DNA of 6,270 bases from Pseudomonadota bacterium (GTDB lineage Bacteria > Pseudomonadota > Gammaproteobacteria > Steroidobacterales > Steroidobacteraceae). The stretch's first letter is position 1; every line of letters starts with the position of its first letter. The position numbers were made by a program, and so were the translations under genes. The notes beneath the pieces are model-generated. The model saw only the letters and a program-made list of their open reading frames with translations. It was not told the origin of the DNA and ran no database searches. The stretch covers positions 1 through 6,270 of the forward strand of contig JAKBBE010000152.1 in NCBI GenBank assembly GCA_021826035.1. Reading direction: 5' to 3'. Positions 1 through 6,270 of the stretch are shown here, in pieces.

Positions 1-40
1 TAAATCAGGCGTCAGACATGAACATCACGATCTCAATTGA

Positions 41-259
41 TCAGAACGCGGTGTCGTTCGTGCTCGACGGAGCCGAGCGTAGACCGTAAGCGTACCAGCG
101 CCCACAGGCTGGCGGCGTAGCGTGGCGATCGGGTTGACCCGGCCAATACACCGCCGTGTCTGATGAGTGTCTCTGCCTGGACACTTCCCGGTCCTGCCCG
201 TTCCAGGCGTCATCAAGTGTCTTCATCAGTTCGAGATTACCGACGGTGATCACGTTCAA
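41..259 (-). pseudogene. SnoaL-like (NTF2-fold) protein, N-terminal remnant
   Basis: The reading frame starts at a TTG (259-257) and ends at 41. Residues 9-44 look like the first helix and following turn of SnoaL-like/ester cyclase proteins: an LELMKTLDDAWNGQD stretch, then RHSSDTAVYWPGQP, resembling the family's 'WN..D....R.....V...WPGQP' pattern. After about residue 44 (near base 128) the pattern stops. The tail is rich in Arg, Pro and Ser and resembles no family member, whereas complete members run to roughly 130-150 residues. It is therefore read as a truncated or rearranged remnant. The start is uncertain: no ribosome binding site precedes the TTG, but the frame stays open upstream to a strong AAAGGAGG (322-315), which is followed 7 bases later by an in-frame GTA (307-305). 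The family call rests on motif memory only. No function should be assumed for this fragment. Confidence 0.45.
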
Positions 260-412
260 CGTCCAAACAGCCGATGGGTGAGAGAGGATAATCCAGCTCT
301 TGACTACGGCAACTCCTCCTTTGAGACGAGCATACCCGGCGGCCGTGTAGCTAGCACAATGGTGGCACGAGTTTTGCGGCCCGGGAGCCTGCGAAGTTCC
401 CCGTCGAGCGCC

Positions 413-1033
413 TCATGAGTGCCTTTTGGGCTTTGCCGCCGGCAGATGCCAGCCGTAGCGAATAGCCATGAAGCGCAGCGCGAAGCACAGTAGGCCTCCC
501 GCAATCGCCATCGGCACCGGCTGCATGTGCAGCACATGGCCTATCACCACCACCCCTGCCCCGGCGAGCGCCGCCAGTGCGTACAAGTCAGCTCGCAGCA
601 CGGTTGGGATCTCGTTGGCCAGAACATCCCGCAACATGCCGCCACCGATGCCGGTCAGCATACCGAGCAGCGCCGCCATCCCCGGATTGAGTCCGTACAC
701 CAACGCTTTCTGGGCGCCCGCCACGGCGAAGAATGCCAAGCCCACCGCGTCGAACCACAATACCGGGTTGCTCAGCCGCTCGATGACGGGATACCAGTAG
801 AAGACCAGCAGGCCCGCGAAAATGGAGACGCCGAGATACTTCCAATCCGCGATGGCCGCGGGCGGCACGGCACCTATCAGAAGGTCGCGTGTCATCCCAC
901 CGGCATTGCCCGCCGCGAACGCCAGCACGAGCACCCCGAAGATATCCATTCTGTGCCTGACCGCGACCACGGCGCCGCTGATCGCGAAGACGAAAGTACC
1001 CCCTAGATCGAGCACCAGCAGTAACAGCCGCAC
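413..1033 (-). CDS. TRIC/UPF0126 family seven-helix membrane protein
   Basis: This 206-residue inner-membrane protein belongs to the UPF0126/TRIC family (relatives of E. coli YicG and YadS). Members are trimeric cation-channel-like proteins; some have been linked to glycine transport, so the substrate here is open. The two family halves are both visible: a GGMTRDLLIG motif at about residues 45-54 and GGGMLRDVLANEIP at about 130-143, each on a glycine-rich kinked helix. Roughly seven hydrophobic segments can be drawn (about 2-24, 32-46, 64-83, 91-112, 116-134, 148-166, 173-194), ending in a short basic tail. Length is normal for the family. The start is GTG (1033-1031), chosen because GGAG lies 8 bases upstream and the hydrophobic first helix begins at once. 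It lies 78 bases downstream of the amidohydrolase on the same strand and is probably cotranscribed with it. No obvious terminator follows the TGA at 415-413. Confidence 0.93.
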   Translation of the reverse strand: MRLLLLVLDLGGTFVFAISGAVVAVRHRMDIFGVLVLAFAAGNAGGMTRDLLIGAVPPAAIADWKYLGVSIFAGLLVFYWYPVIERLSNPVLWFDAVGLAFFAVAGAQKALVYGLNPGMAALLGMLTGIGGGMLRDVLANEIPTVLRADLYALAALAGAGVVVIGHVLHMQPVPMAIAGGLLCFALRFMAIRYGWHLPAAKPKRHS

Positions 1034-1045
1034 GATAAGTTCTCC
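1034..1045 (-). promoter_or_regulatory. Ribosome binding site that fixes the GTG start of the TRIC gene
   Basis: On the minus strand a GGAGAA stretch sits just ahead of the GTG at 1033, with 8 bases between GGAG and the start. It supports this non-ATG start over internal ones. The 78-base gap to the amidohydrolase stop shows no obvious hairpin that would split the two genes. Confidence 0.6.
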
Positions 1046-1111
1046 GGCGCAAGCCCGCAGGCTTCACATTTTTGTCAACGATGCGTCGAATTGGCGCTTG
1101 GGCGCGCTGCC

Positions 1112-2380
1112 CTAAACCGAGAGCCAAGCCTGCGAGGCGACGACCAACGCCTCAACGCCGCTCTCGAGCGTCGGGTGCATCACAGGTAGAAACCTCGGGT
1201 TGTGGTTGGTCGGAATCTCGTTGAGACGATTGGCCGCTTTGGCTTTAGAGTAAGCGTCGGCATCGGTGCCGCCGACGAACCAGAATACCGAAGGCGCGTG
1301 CCACTCTGCTCCGAACGACCCGAAGTCCTCGCTGGCGGAAGCGGGCCCCGTCTCCCGCACGCGCTTCTCGCCGAAATGACCGCGGAAGGCTGCCACCACT
1401 CGCCGGGTCGCCTCCAGATCGTTGGTGACCAGCGGGTAACGATCGAGAGGAGTGATTTCCGGCGCCCGGGGCGCCCCAGAAGCCGCCGCTTCGGCCTTGA
1501 CAATGCGCTCGATCGCGGCGAGCACCCGCGCGCGGACACCTGGGTCGAAGGTGCGCACATTGAGTTTGATGAGCGCCTCATCCGGGATGACATTCTCCTT
1601 CGTGCCCGCTTGCAGCGCGCCCACGGTGACCACGGCAGCCTCGGCGGGAGAGATCTCGCGCGAGACGATGGTCTGGAGCCTCAGCACCAGCGCCGCGGCC
1701 ATTACCACCGGGTCAATGCTCGCCTGCGGCATCGATCCATGGGCGCCGCGCCCGAACAAGCGGATCTGCAGACTATCGGCCGCTGAAGTAATGGCCCCCG
1801 TGCGCCCGCCAATCGTACCGGCCGGCCCGACCATCACGTGCTGACCGAGGACCACGTCCGGCTTGGGGAAGCGCTGGAACAGGCCATCGTCGATCATGGC
1901 CTGAGCGCCTTGCGCCGTCTCCTCCGCCGGCTGAAACACCGCCATCAGCGTACCCTGCCATGCGCTGCGCGCCTTGGCCAGCAATGTAGTGGCCCCGATG
2001 AGCCAGGTGACGTGCATGTCGTGGCCACAAGCATGCATCACCGGCACCGACTTGCCTTCGTCATCCGTGGCCTTGACCTTGCTAGCGTAAGTCGCGCCGG
2101 TGGCTTCTTCGACCGGCAATGCATCCATGTCCGCACGCAACATGACCGTCGGACCGTCACCGTTGCGCATCAGCCCGACGACACCGGTTTTGCCGATGCC
2201 GGTGGTCACTTCATACCCCGCGGTGCGCAGCCGCTCCGCGGCAAGTGCTGCAGTCCGTGTCTCCTGCATGGAGAGCTCCGGGTGCGCGTGGATGTCCTTG
2301 TAGAGCGACTCCAGCTCAGGGAGCAGCCCATCGAGGTTCGCGAGAACCGGTTGAACGGCAGTCGACCGCGCGATGTTCAT
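1112..2380 (-). CDS. M20 family metallo-amidohydrolase (M20D, hippurate hydrolase-like)
   Basis: This 422-residue zinc-type amidohydrolase is of the M20D group (hippurate hydrolase, N-acyl amino acid and IAA-amino acid hydrolases), which cleaves the amide bond of N-acylated amino acids. The exact substrate cannot be read from sequence. Family landmarks occur in order: HAHPELSMQE at residues 31-40, RADMDALP 82-89, the metal-binding MHACGHDMH 115-123 (Cys118, His120), FQPAEE 149-154 with the catalytic/metal Glu pair 153-154, His181, GRGAHGSMPQ 210-219 opening the dimerisation domain, SEDF 350-353, and the late His of the NHNPRF stretch (392-397). All expected catalytic positions are present and length is normal, so it should be active. 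No signal peptide or membrane helix is evident, suggesting a cytoplasmic enzyme. The ATG start is supported by GGGGAG with 9 bases between GGAG and ATG. It heads the unit that includes the TRIC-type gene. Confidence 0.93.
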   Translation of the reverse strand: MNIARSTAVQPVLANLDGLLPELESLYKDIHAHPELSMQETRTAALAAERLRTAGYEVTTGIGKTGVVGLMRNGDGPTVMLRADMDALPVEEATGATYASKVKATDDEGKSVPVMHACGHDMHVTWLIGATTLLAKARSAWQGTLMAVFQPAEETAQGAQAMIDDGLFQRFPKPDVVLGQHVMVGPAGTIGGRTGAITSAADSLQIRLFGRGAHGSMPQASIDPVVMAAALVLRLQTIVSREISPAEAAVVTVGALQAGTKENVIPDEALIKLNVRTFDPGVRARVLAAIERIVKAEAAASGAPRAPEITPLDRYPLVTNDLEATRRVVAAFRGHFGEKRVRETGPASASEDFGSFGAEWHAPSVFWFVGGTDADAYSKAKAANRLNEIPTNHNPRFLPVMHPTLESGVEALVVASQAWLSV

Positions 2381-2839
2381 TGCTTCGATCTCCCCGACGG
2401 CGAGCCATCTTGGCTTCAGCCATCAGTTCATTACGACGAGAGTGGACGGCCTCAGTCTCCGATCGCGGCTCGGCAACCCAGCGGAAACTCGACATTGCCC
2501 GCTCGGGAATCTCAGCATGGATCCTGATCTCGAGCCGAGTGGCGCGAGCCCACGCGCCGCCGATGATATGCCTGTTCGAGATTCGGCGGCAGATTACATC
2601 ATGGATGCGACGACCGGCGAAAAGGCGAACCCGTGTTGCCAAAGGCCACGAACGAGCGACAATACGCCGATTCGGCCCGAAGTTGCGCCAGGACAGCCAT
2701 CGAGTATTCCACCAATGGCCAAATCCCGTGGATTCCCGCGCTCAATGCCGCAAGTTCATGCTTGATCCAGGGTTCCGTGTTCCTACGAACGCCACTGCAG
2801 CGAGCCACCCATGTCAACTTCAGAATCGAGGAATGTTCA
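2381..2839. other. Gene-free stretch between the amidohydrolase start and the IS630 remnant
   Basis: This segment of about 460 bases separates the leftward amidohydrolase unit from the rightward transposase fragment. It should carry the promoter of the amidohydrolase unit, but I could not pick out a clear -35/-10 pair. Several frames are open on both strands. The longest (minus strand, 2642 down to 2316) overlaps the amidohydrolase start by 65 bases, and others lie at 2373-2765 plus and 2817-2599 minus. None shows a recognisable domain or hydrophobic pattern. The left boundary of the IS630 fragment, where the rest of the transposase was lost, must lie at its right-hand end. Confidence 0.5.
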
Positions 2840-3218
2840 AAATTGGCGATTTTACTATCGCCTGTTCAACGGCTCGATCAAGAGCCCCCAGATCGTCGAA
2901 TTCCTCAAAGCCCTGCAGGCGACGATCGCCAAGAAGCTGCTGATCATCTCGGACGGTCTGCAGGCCCACCGCTCGAAGCTCGTGCGTGCCCATGTGGAGG
3001 CCCAGCGTGGCCGCATCGTGCTCGAGCGTCTGCTGGCCTACGTCCCGGAGATGAACCCCGTCGAATGCATCTGGGGTTACCTCAAGCACCATGCCATGCC
3101 CAACTACTGCGCCACGAACTTCACCGACCTGGCGCAGCGCGCTCGGAGGAACCTGCGCTCGATGCAGCGACGCGTCACACTCGTGACCGCATTCTGGAAG
3201 CACGCGGAGCTGTTTTGA
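2840..3218 (+). pseudogene. IS630 family transposase, C-terminal fragment
   Basis: The frame is open from an ATG at 2811, but family resemblance starts only around residue 12 (near base 2844) with WRFYYRLFNGSIKS. What remains is the C-terminal part of the DDE_3 catalytic domain: the second catalytic Asp in ISDGLQAHRS (Asp48, counted from 2811), the acidic Glu in the hallmark MNPVECIWGYLKHH stretch (Glu85), and the usual tail ending in AFWKHAEL. Complete IS630 transposases are about 340 residues, so the helix-turn-helix DNA-binding domain and the first catalytic Asp are missing and the protein cannot transpose DNA. The residues before 12 are probably unrelated flanking sequence. No terminal inverted repeat pair could be assigned. 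It reads toward the Sel1 gene and ends 67 bases before that gene's proposed original ATG. Confidence 0.88.
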
Positions 3219-3285
3219 TGTCGTCACGTACTTACGCAAGACTCAATAGTGAGAGCGCGGTGTCACGCGCGCGGGGGAGCGTGCG

Positions 3286-3346
3286 ATGAGCGCGGGATTG
3301 CGCCGCTCGGCACTCATTGTAATTGTGGGGGCTGTTCTCCGGGTGC
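3286..3346 (+). other. Displaced start and lipoprotein signal peptide of the Sel1 gene
   Basis: A strong ribosome binding site (GGGGGAG at 3273-3279) sits 6 bases before an ATG at 3286. The first residues are MSAGLRR, a basic n-region, then SALIVIVG, a hydrophobic core. As written, this frame drifts into unrelated sequence and stops at a TGA near 3375. If one G is removed from the five-G run at 3327-3331, the frame joins the Sel1 frame and the signal continues as GLFSGCASTTG, a permissible lipobox with Cys at 3344-3346. This is the natural start of the downstream gene. The one-base difference is either a real mutation or a sequence error. Confidence 0.72.
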
Positions 3347-4555
3347 GCCAGTACGACTGGTGCGCCGCACGTTGAGTCGGGATCCAGATGGACTCCCGCG
3401 CCTCGCGTGATCTTACCCACCACTGCTCAGGAGCACGCAAAATTTGTCACGGTGCACGCCGCCGCCGTTCATGGGGATTCCGCGGCCGAATTCACCGTGG
3501 GGTCGGACTACCTGCGCGGCGTGAATGTCACGCAAGACGACAAGAAGGCGGCGGTCTGGTTACGCAAGGCGGCCGTGCGGGGAGTGGGACCGGCGCAGTG
3601 TGATCTCGGCTATCTGTACGAGCACGGACGAGGGGTTGCACGGGATTACCGCAAAGCCGTGAAGTGGTATGGCAAGGCGGCGGCGCAGGGACTTGCTAAT
3701 TCACAATACAACCTCGGCCTGATCTACGCGCATGGCTATGGGGTGCCGCGGAACTACCGCGTGGCATTGAAGTGGTTTCGTGCCTCGGCGGCGCAGGACG
3801 ATGCGGACGCGCAGACGCTGATCGGCTTCTTTTACCGCAAGGGCTGGGGCGTGCCGCTCGATTATCACAAAGCGCTGCTATGGTTTCACAAGGCGGCCGC
3901 TCAGGGCGATGCGTACGCGGAGCAGAACATCGGTGCGCTCTACGATGCCGGCGAGGGCGTTGCACAGAACACCTCCGAAGCGGATCGGTGGTTTCGACGC
4001 GCGGCGCGCGGAGGCGATGCGCTGTCGCAGGCCATGCTCGGCCTGGCATACCTGCAGGGGCAGGGCGTTCCACAGGATCCTGCGCGCGGCGTTTTCTGGA
4101 TGCGGCAGGCCGCGCTGCGCGGATGTTCCACCGCCGAGGACATGTTGGGAGGCATCTACCGGCGGGAGGGTCACGATGCGCGCGCGGTCAAGTGGTTCCG
4201 GCGGGCGGCAGCCGCAGGAAACCCAGGTGGTGAGTACTATCTGGCCGATGCGTATCAGACCGGCAAGGGTGCGCCGCAGAATCAGCGTGCGGCGGTGGCA
4301 TGGCTTCACAAAGCGGCGATTGCCGGTGAGCCTCAGGCTGAACTCCTGTTGGGAGTGCAACACATGGCCGGACGTGTGGTTGAAAAGAATATCGAGCTGG
4401 GATACGCCTGGGTGGCCGTGTCGGCGGAATCCGCACAGCCGCCCGCATACGCGCCGCTGGTCCGAGAGGCGATCGCCAAGCATATGAGCCCAGCTCAGCT
4501 GGCGCAGGCCAGCAAGTGGGTGCGAGCCTGGACGGTGGGGCGCGATATCAACTGA
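3323..4555 (+). CDS. Sel1-repeat protein, probable lipoprotein with a 5' frameshift
   Basis: The long frame codes for 410 residues dominated by tandem Sel1-like repeats (TPR-related alpha-alpha hairpins of about 36 residues). About nine units can be laid out: 52-87, 88-123, 124-159, 160-195, 196-231, 232-267, a shortened one at about 268-299, 300-335, and a degenerate last unit at 336-371. Each has the usual A..LG.LY..G.GV..D...A..W..KAA..G pattern. The C-terminal MSPAQLAQASKWVRAW is typical of proteobacterial Sel1 proteins. Such repeats act as protein-protein interaction scaffolds; the partner is unknown. The frame has no good start: the TTG at 3323 directly follows an in-frame stop (TAA 3320-3322), lacks a ribosome binding site, and no ATG occurs until about residue 237. 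The likely original start is ATG 3286 in another frame, which would make this a lipid-anchored periplasmic or outer-membrane protein. If the frameshift is real the gene is probably not expressed properly. Confidence 0.85.
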   Translation: MWGLFSGCASTTGAPHVESGSRWTPAPRVILPTTAQEHAKFVTVHAAAVHGDSAAEFTVGSDYLRGVNVTQDDKKAAVWLRKAAVRGVGPAQCDLGYLYEHGRGVARDYRKAVKWYGKAAAQGLANSQYNLGLIYAHGYGVPRNYRVALKWFRASAAQDDADAQTLIGFFYRKGWGVPLDYHKALLWFHKAAAQGDAYAEQNIGALYDAGEGVAQNTSEADRWFRRAARGGDALSQAMLGLAYLQGQGVPQDPARGVFWMRQAALRGCSTAEDMLGGIYRREGHDARAVKWFRRAAAAGNPGGEYYLADAYQTGKGAPQNQRAAVAWLHKAAIAGEPQAELLLGVQHMAGRVVEKNIELGYAWVAVSAESAQPPAYAPLVREAIAKHMSPAQLAQASKWVRAWTVGRDIN

Positions 4556-4639
4556 AGTCGGCGAGTTTGCCGCGCACTCAGGAGATCTGTCGCAGACTCA
4601 ATCACTGTCGGCGCAGGAGTTCCAGTCTCTTTATAGACC

Positions 4640-4654
4640 GCCGGAAAGTGCTGT
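4640..4654 (+). repeat. Candidate left terminal inverted repeat of the IS1634-type element
   Basis: The sequence gccggaaagtgctgt matches the reverse complement of 5943-5957 at 13 of 15 positions, with the first nine identical. It sits about 50 bases before the point where transposase homology begins, on the outer side as an IS end should. A match of this length could occur by chance within 1.3 kb, so this is a candidate only. Confidence 0.4.
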
Positions 4655-4689
4655 CACCGCTCACGCGCCGTTCAGCTATCGAGGGGACG

Positions 4690-5930
4690 CAGGCTCTGAA
4701 GCTCCAGCACCCATACCGAGGGATGGATTTTCTCGAGGCCAACAAGGAGAGGATCGAGAAGGCGATCTACTTCCGCATGGCGGATCGTTTGAACTTGGAC
4801 GTGGAGATCGTCTTCTACGACACCACCTCGCTGCACTTCGAGATCGATGAGCCCGATCGCGGCGTCGGTGAGCACGATGAGGTGCGCGGCAGTCAGCTTG
4901 CCGGTGCCAAGACCTATCAAGCTCTGAGGAAGCGCGGGCACTCCAAGAACGGCCGCATCGAAGCCCCGCAGATCGTCATTGCACTTGCGGTCACGCGCGA
5001 TGGCTTTCCGGTGCGGCACTGGATCTTCCCGGGCAACACGGTCGGTGTGACCACGGTGGCGAAGGTCAAGAAAGACTTGAAGGGCTGGCAGCTCAGCCGC
5101 TGCGTGTTCGTCGGGGATGCCGGCATGGTCAGCGCCGAGAGTCTGAGCACCCTCCAGCGCGCTGGCGGCAAGTACATCGTGTGCATGCCGATCCGTCGCG
5201 GCAGCGAGGGGGTCAACGAGGTGCTCACGCGCCCCGGTCGCTATCAGGCCGTGGCCGAGAACCTGCAGGTCAAAGAGGTCATGGTCGGAGACGGCGAGCG
5301 TCGGCGTCGTTACGCCGTGTGCTACAACCCGCAGGAAGCCGAGCGTCAAGCCCGACACCGCAAGGAGGTCCTCGAGGAGCTCGCCGCCGAACTCGAGACG
5401 CTGCGCGAACCGAAAGGCTCTGCACATGCCAAGCGGGTGTGCGCGCTACGCGCCTCGGGTCGCTACGGCCGCTACGTGCGCCTCACGAAGAACGGCCACC
5501 GGCGCATCGATCAGGCCAACGTCGATGCGCTCGCGAAGCTGGATGGCAAGTTCGTCGTCCACAGCAACGACGACACGTTGAGCGCGGCGGACCTGGCGCT
5601 CGGCTACAAACAGCTGCAGCGCGTGGAGGTGGCCTGGCGGCAGCTCAAGAGCGGCTTGAAGTTGCGTCCGGTCTATCACTGGGCCCCCCGCGTCGCATCC
5701 ACGCGCATGTCGCCCTCACCGTGCTCTCGCTGCTTCTCGAGCGCATCGCCGAGCAAGCCTGCGCCGACTCCTGGCGCAACATCCGCGACGACTTGAAGCA
5801 GATCAAGCTGGCCCAATTGTCCAGCCCCAACGGGACCGACTGGCAGGTCACCGAGCCCACCCCGGAAGCACTTAAGCGCTTGAAAGCCTTGAAAATCCAC
5901 AAGCCTCCACCCCTCCTGAAGCTCGCCTAA
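4690..5930 (+). pseudogene. IS1634 family transposase, N-terminally deleted and frameshifted
   Basis: This is a DDE transposase of the IS1634 group (IS4-like superfamily). The open frame begins formally at 4516 inside the Sel1 gene, but resemblance starts near base 4696. The catalytic triad is visible, numbered from 4516: Asp102 in VFYDTTSLHFE, Asp201 in CVFVGDAGM, and Glu371 in RVEVAWRQLKSGLKLRPVYHW. At the six-C run 5684-5689 the frame changes. The expected continuation (RRIHAHVALTVLSLLLER and the family-typical end IHKPPPLLKLA) follows in another frame to the TAA at 5928-5930, whereas the original frame runs on as junk to 5796. Complete members are about 480-600 residues and this remnant covers about 410, so the N-terminal DNA-binding part is missing. 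With a deletion and a frameshift it is almost certainly inactive, although the triad itself survives. Confidence 0.85.
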
Positions 5931-5942
5931 GCGCCTAGATAC

Positions 5943-5957
5943 ACGGCTCTTTCCGGC
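5943..5957 (-). repeat. Candidate right terminal inverted repeat of the IS1634-type element
   Basis: The sequence acggctctttccggc lies 12 bases past the transposase stop, the expected place for the right end of an insertion sequence. Its reverse complement matches 4640-4654 at 13 of 15 bases. If both are true ends, the surviving element is about 1.32 kb, shorter than usual for the family. No clear flanking target duplication was found. Confidence 0.4.
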
Positions 5958-6270
5958 CGCAGCTCTATGTGGCTGTTTTGCTGCGAGAAATCCCGTCCAT
6001 GTATCCGGCTGCTGTCATCCTTGGAAACGGCCAATAAGGTCATGTAGCGCCGAGGCCGAAACGAGGGGTATACCGCGGTCGCGCGCACAATACAGTCTTT
6101 CCGAATGCACCTGCTCGTTTAGGACATTAAAGTCTTGAACAAGATTTTATACGGACGGGCCGTTCCCCCAGCCACGCCTCCGTTCCCGCGTCGACTGGCT
6201 CGCTCAAGCATCCCACACGGGTCACCGAATGACCCCCGGTGCGAAGGGGCGCTATCGACCCTTTGCGAGG
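5958..6270. other. Gene-free stretch after the IS1634 remnant
   Basis: No convincing reading frame, tRNA or rRNA is seen here. The part around 6100-6150 is locally richer in A/T than the rest of the window, as intergenic regions often are. Three small dyad symmetries are present at 6129-6148, 6219-6235 and 6241-6266. None is followed within the window by a T-run, so no terminator is called. A gene may begin beyond the right edge. Confidence 0.45.
6129..6148. repeat. Imperfect palindrome in an A/T-rich patch
   Basis: AAAGTCTTG and CAAGATTTT flank a two-base AA centre. All nine arm positions pair if one G-T wobble is allowed. A near-symmetric site in an A/T-rich intergenic patch could be a repressor operator, but the regulator and target gene are not visible. 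It may equally be chance. Confidence 0.3.

Noticed and set aside
19..90. A 23-codon plus-strand frame starting at ATG 19
   Set aside because: There is no ribosome binding site, no recognisable family and chance length, and it is antisense to the frame of the SnoaL-like remnant.
2316..2642. A 108-codon minus-strand frame running into the amidohydrolase start
   Set aside because: It has no recognisable domain and overlaps a clearly real gene by 65 bases. Open frames of this size are common by chance at this GC content.
3388..3603. A 71-codon plus-strand frame with an ATG inside the Sel1 5' region
   Set aside because: It overlaps the Sel1 repeats in another frame, is Arg/Gly-rich, and has no support as a separate protein.
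3500..4350. Repetitive DNA considered as a tandem nucleotide repeat or CRISPR-like array
   Set aside because: The periodicity is at protein level (about 108 bases per Sel1 unit) with diverged DNA. There are no identical repeats with unique spacers.
4516..4690. The first ~58 codons of the formal transposase frame, starting inside the Sel1 gene
   Set aside because: It overlaps the Sel1 3' end and shows no transposase resemblance. It is treated as flanking sequence read in frame by chance.
4672..5427. A 251-codon open frame on the minus strand across the IS1634 transposase
   Set aside because: It is the antisense shadow of a GC-rich coding region, with no recognisable domain and no ribosome binding site worth noting.
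5181..5930. A 249-codon plus-strand frame treated as a separate gene
   Set aside because: Only the part after about 5690 resembles anything: the C-terminal end of the IS1634 transposase. The earlier part is out-of-frame Arg/Gly-rich translation of the same gene.
6241..6266. A hairpin considered as a rho-independent terminator
   Set aside because: No T-run follows on either strand within the window, and the 10-base loop is long, so it was not called as a terminator.

Overview
The window looks like chromosomal DNA from a GC-rich bacterium, most likely a proteobacterium. This rests on the strong G/C bias at third codon positions, Shine-Dalgarno-led genes, and IS630- and IS1634-type transposases of the kind common in proteobacteria. 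Nothing here fixes the species.

Layout. The left 40% runs on the minus strand. A two-gene unit reads leftward: an M20 family amidohydrolase (2380-1112), then, 78 bases on, a small seven-helix membrane protein of the TRIC/UPF0126 family (1033-413). Beyond it, at 259-41, lies what I read as the N-terminal stub of a SnoaL-like (NTF2-fold) protein that loses its family pattern after about 44 residues. The segment 2381-2839 holds no convincing gene. The right part is on the plus strand: the C-terminal 40% or so of an IS630-family transposase (about 2840-3218), a Sel1-repeat protein (3323-4555), and an IS1634-family transposase lacking its N-terminus and broken by a frameshift (about 4690-5930). 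The last 340 bases show no gene, only small inverted repeats in a locally A/T-richer patch.

How it fits together. The amidohydrolase and the TRIC-type channel are both intact and probably cotranscribed. The flanks look like decaying accessory DNA: two dead insertion-sequence remnants bracket the Sel1 gene, and the Sel1 gene itself seems to have lost its start. Reading through one extra G at 3327-3331 joins a good ribosome binding site, an ATG and a lipoprotein signal peptide to the Sel1 repeats, so the intact gene would probably encode a Sel1-repeat lipoprotein starting at 3286.

I found no convincing new multi-gene system. The points most worth checking are the Sel1 lipoprotein frameshift, and the candidate terminal inverted repeats that suggest the IS1634 copy is internally deleted rather than simply cut off at one end.
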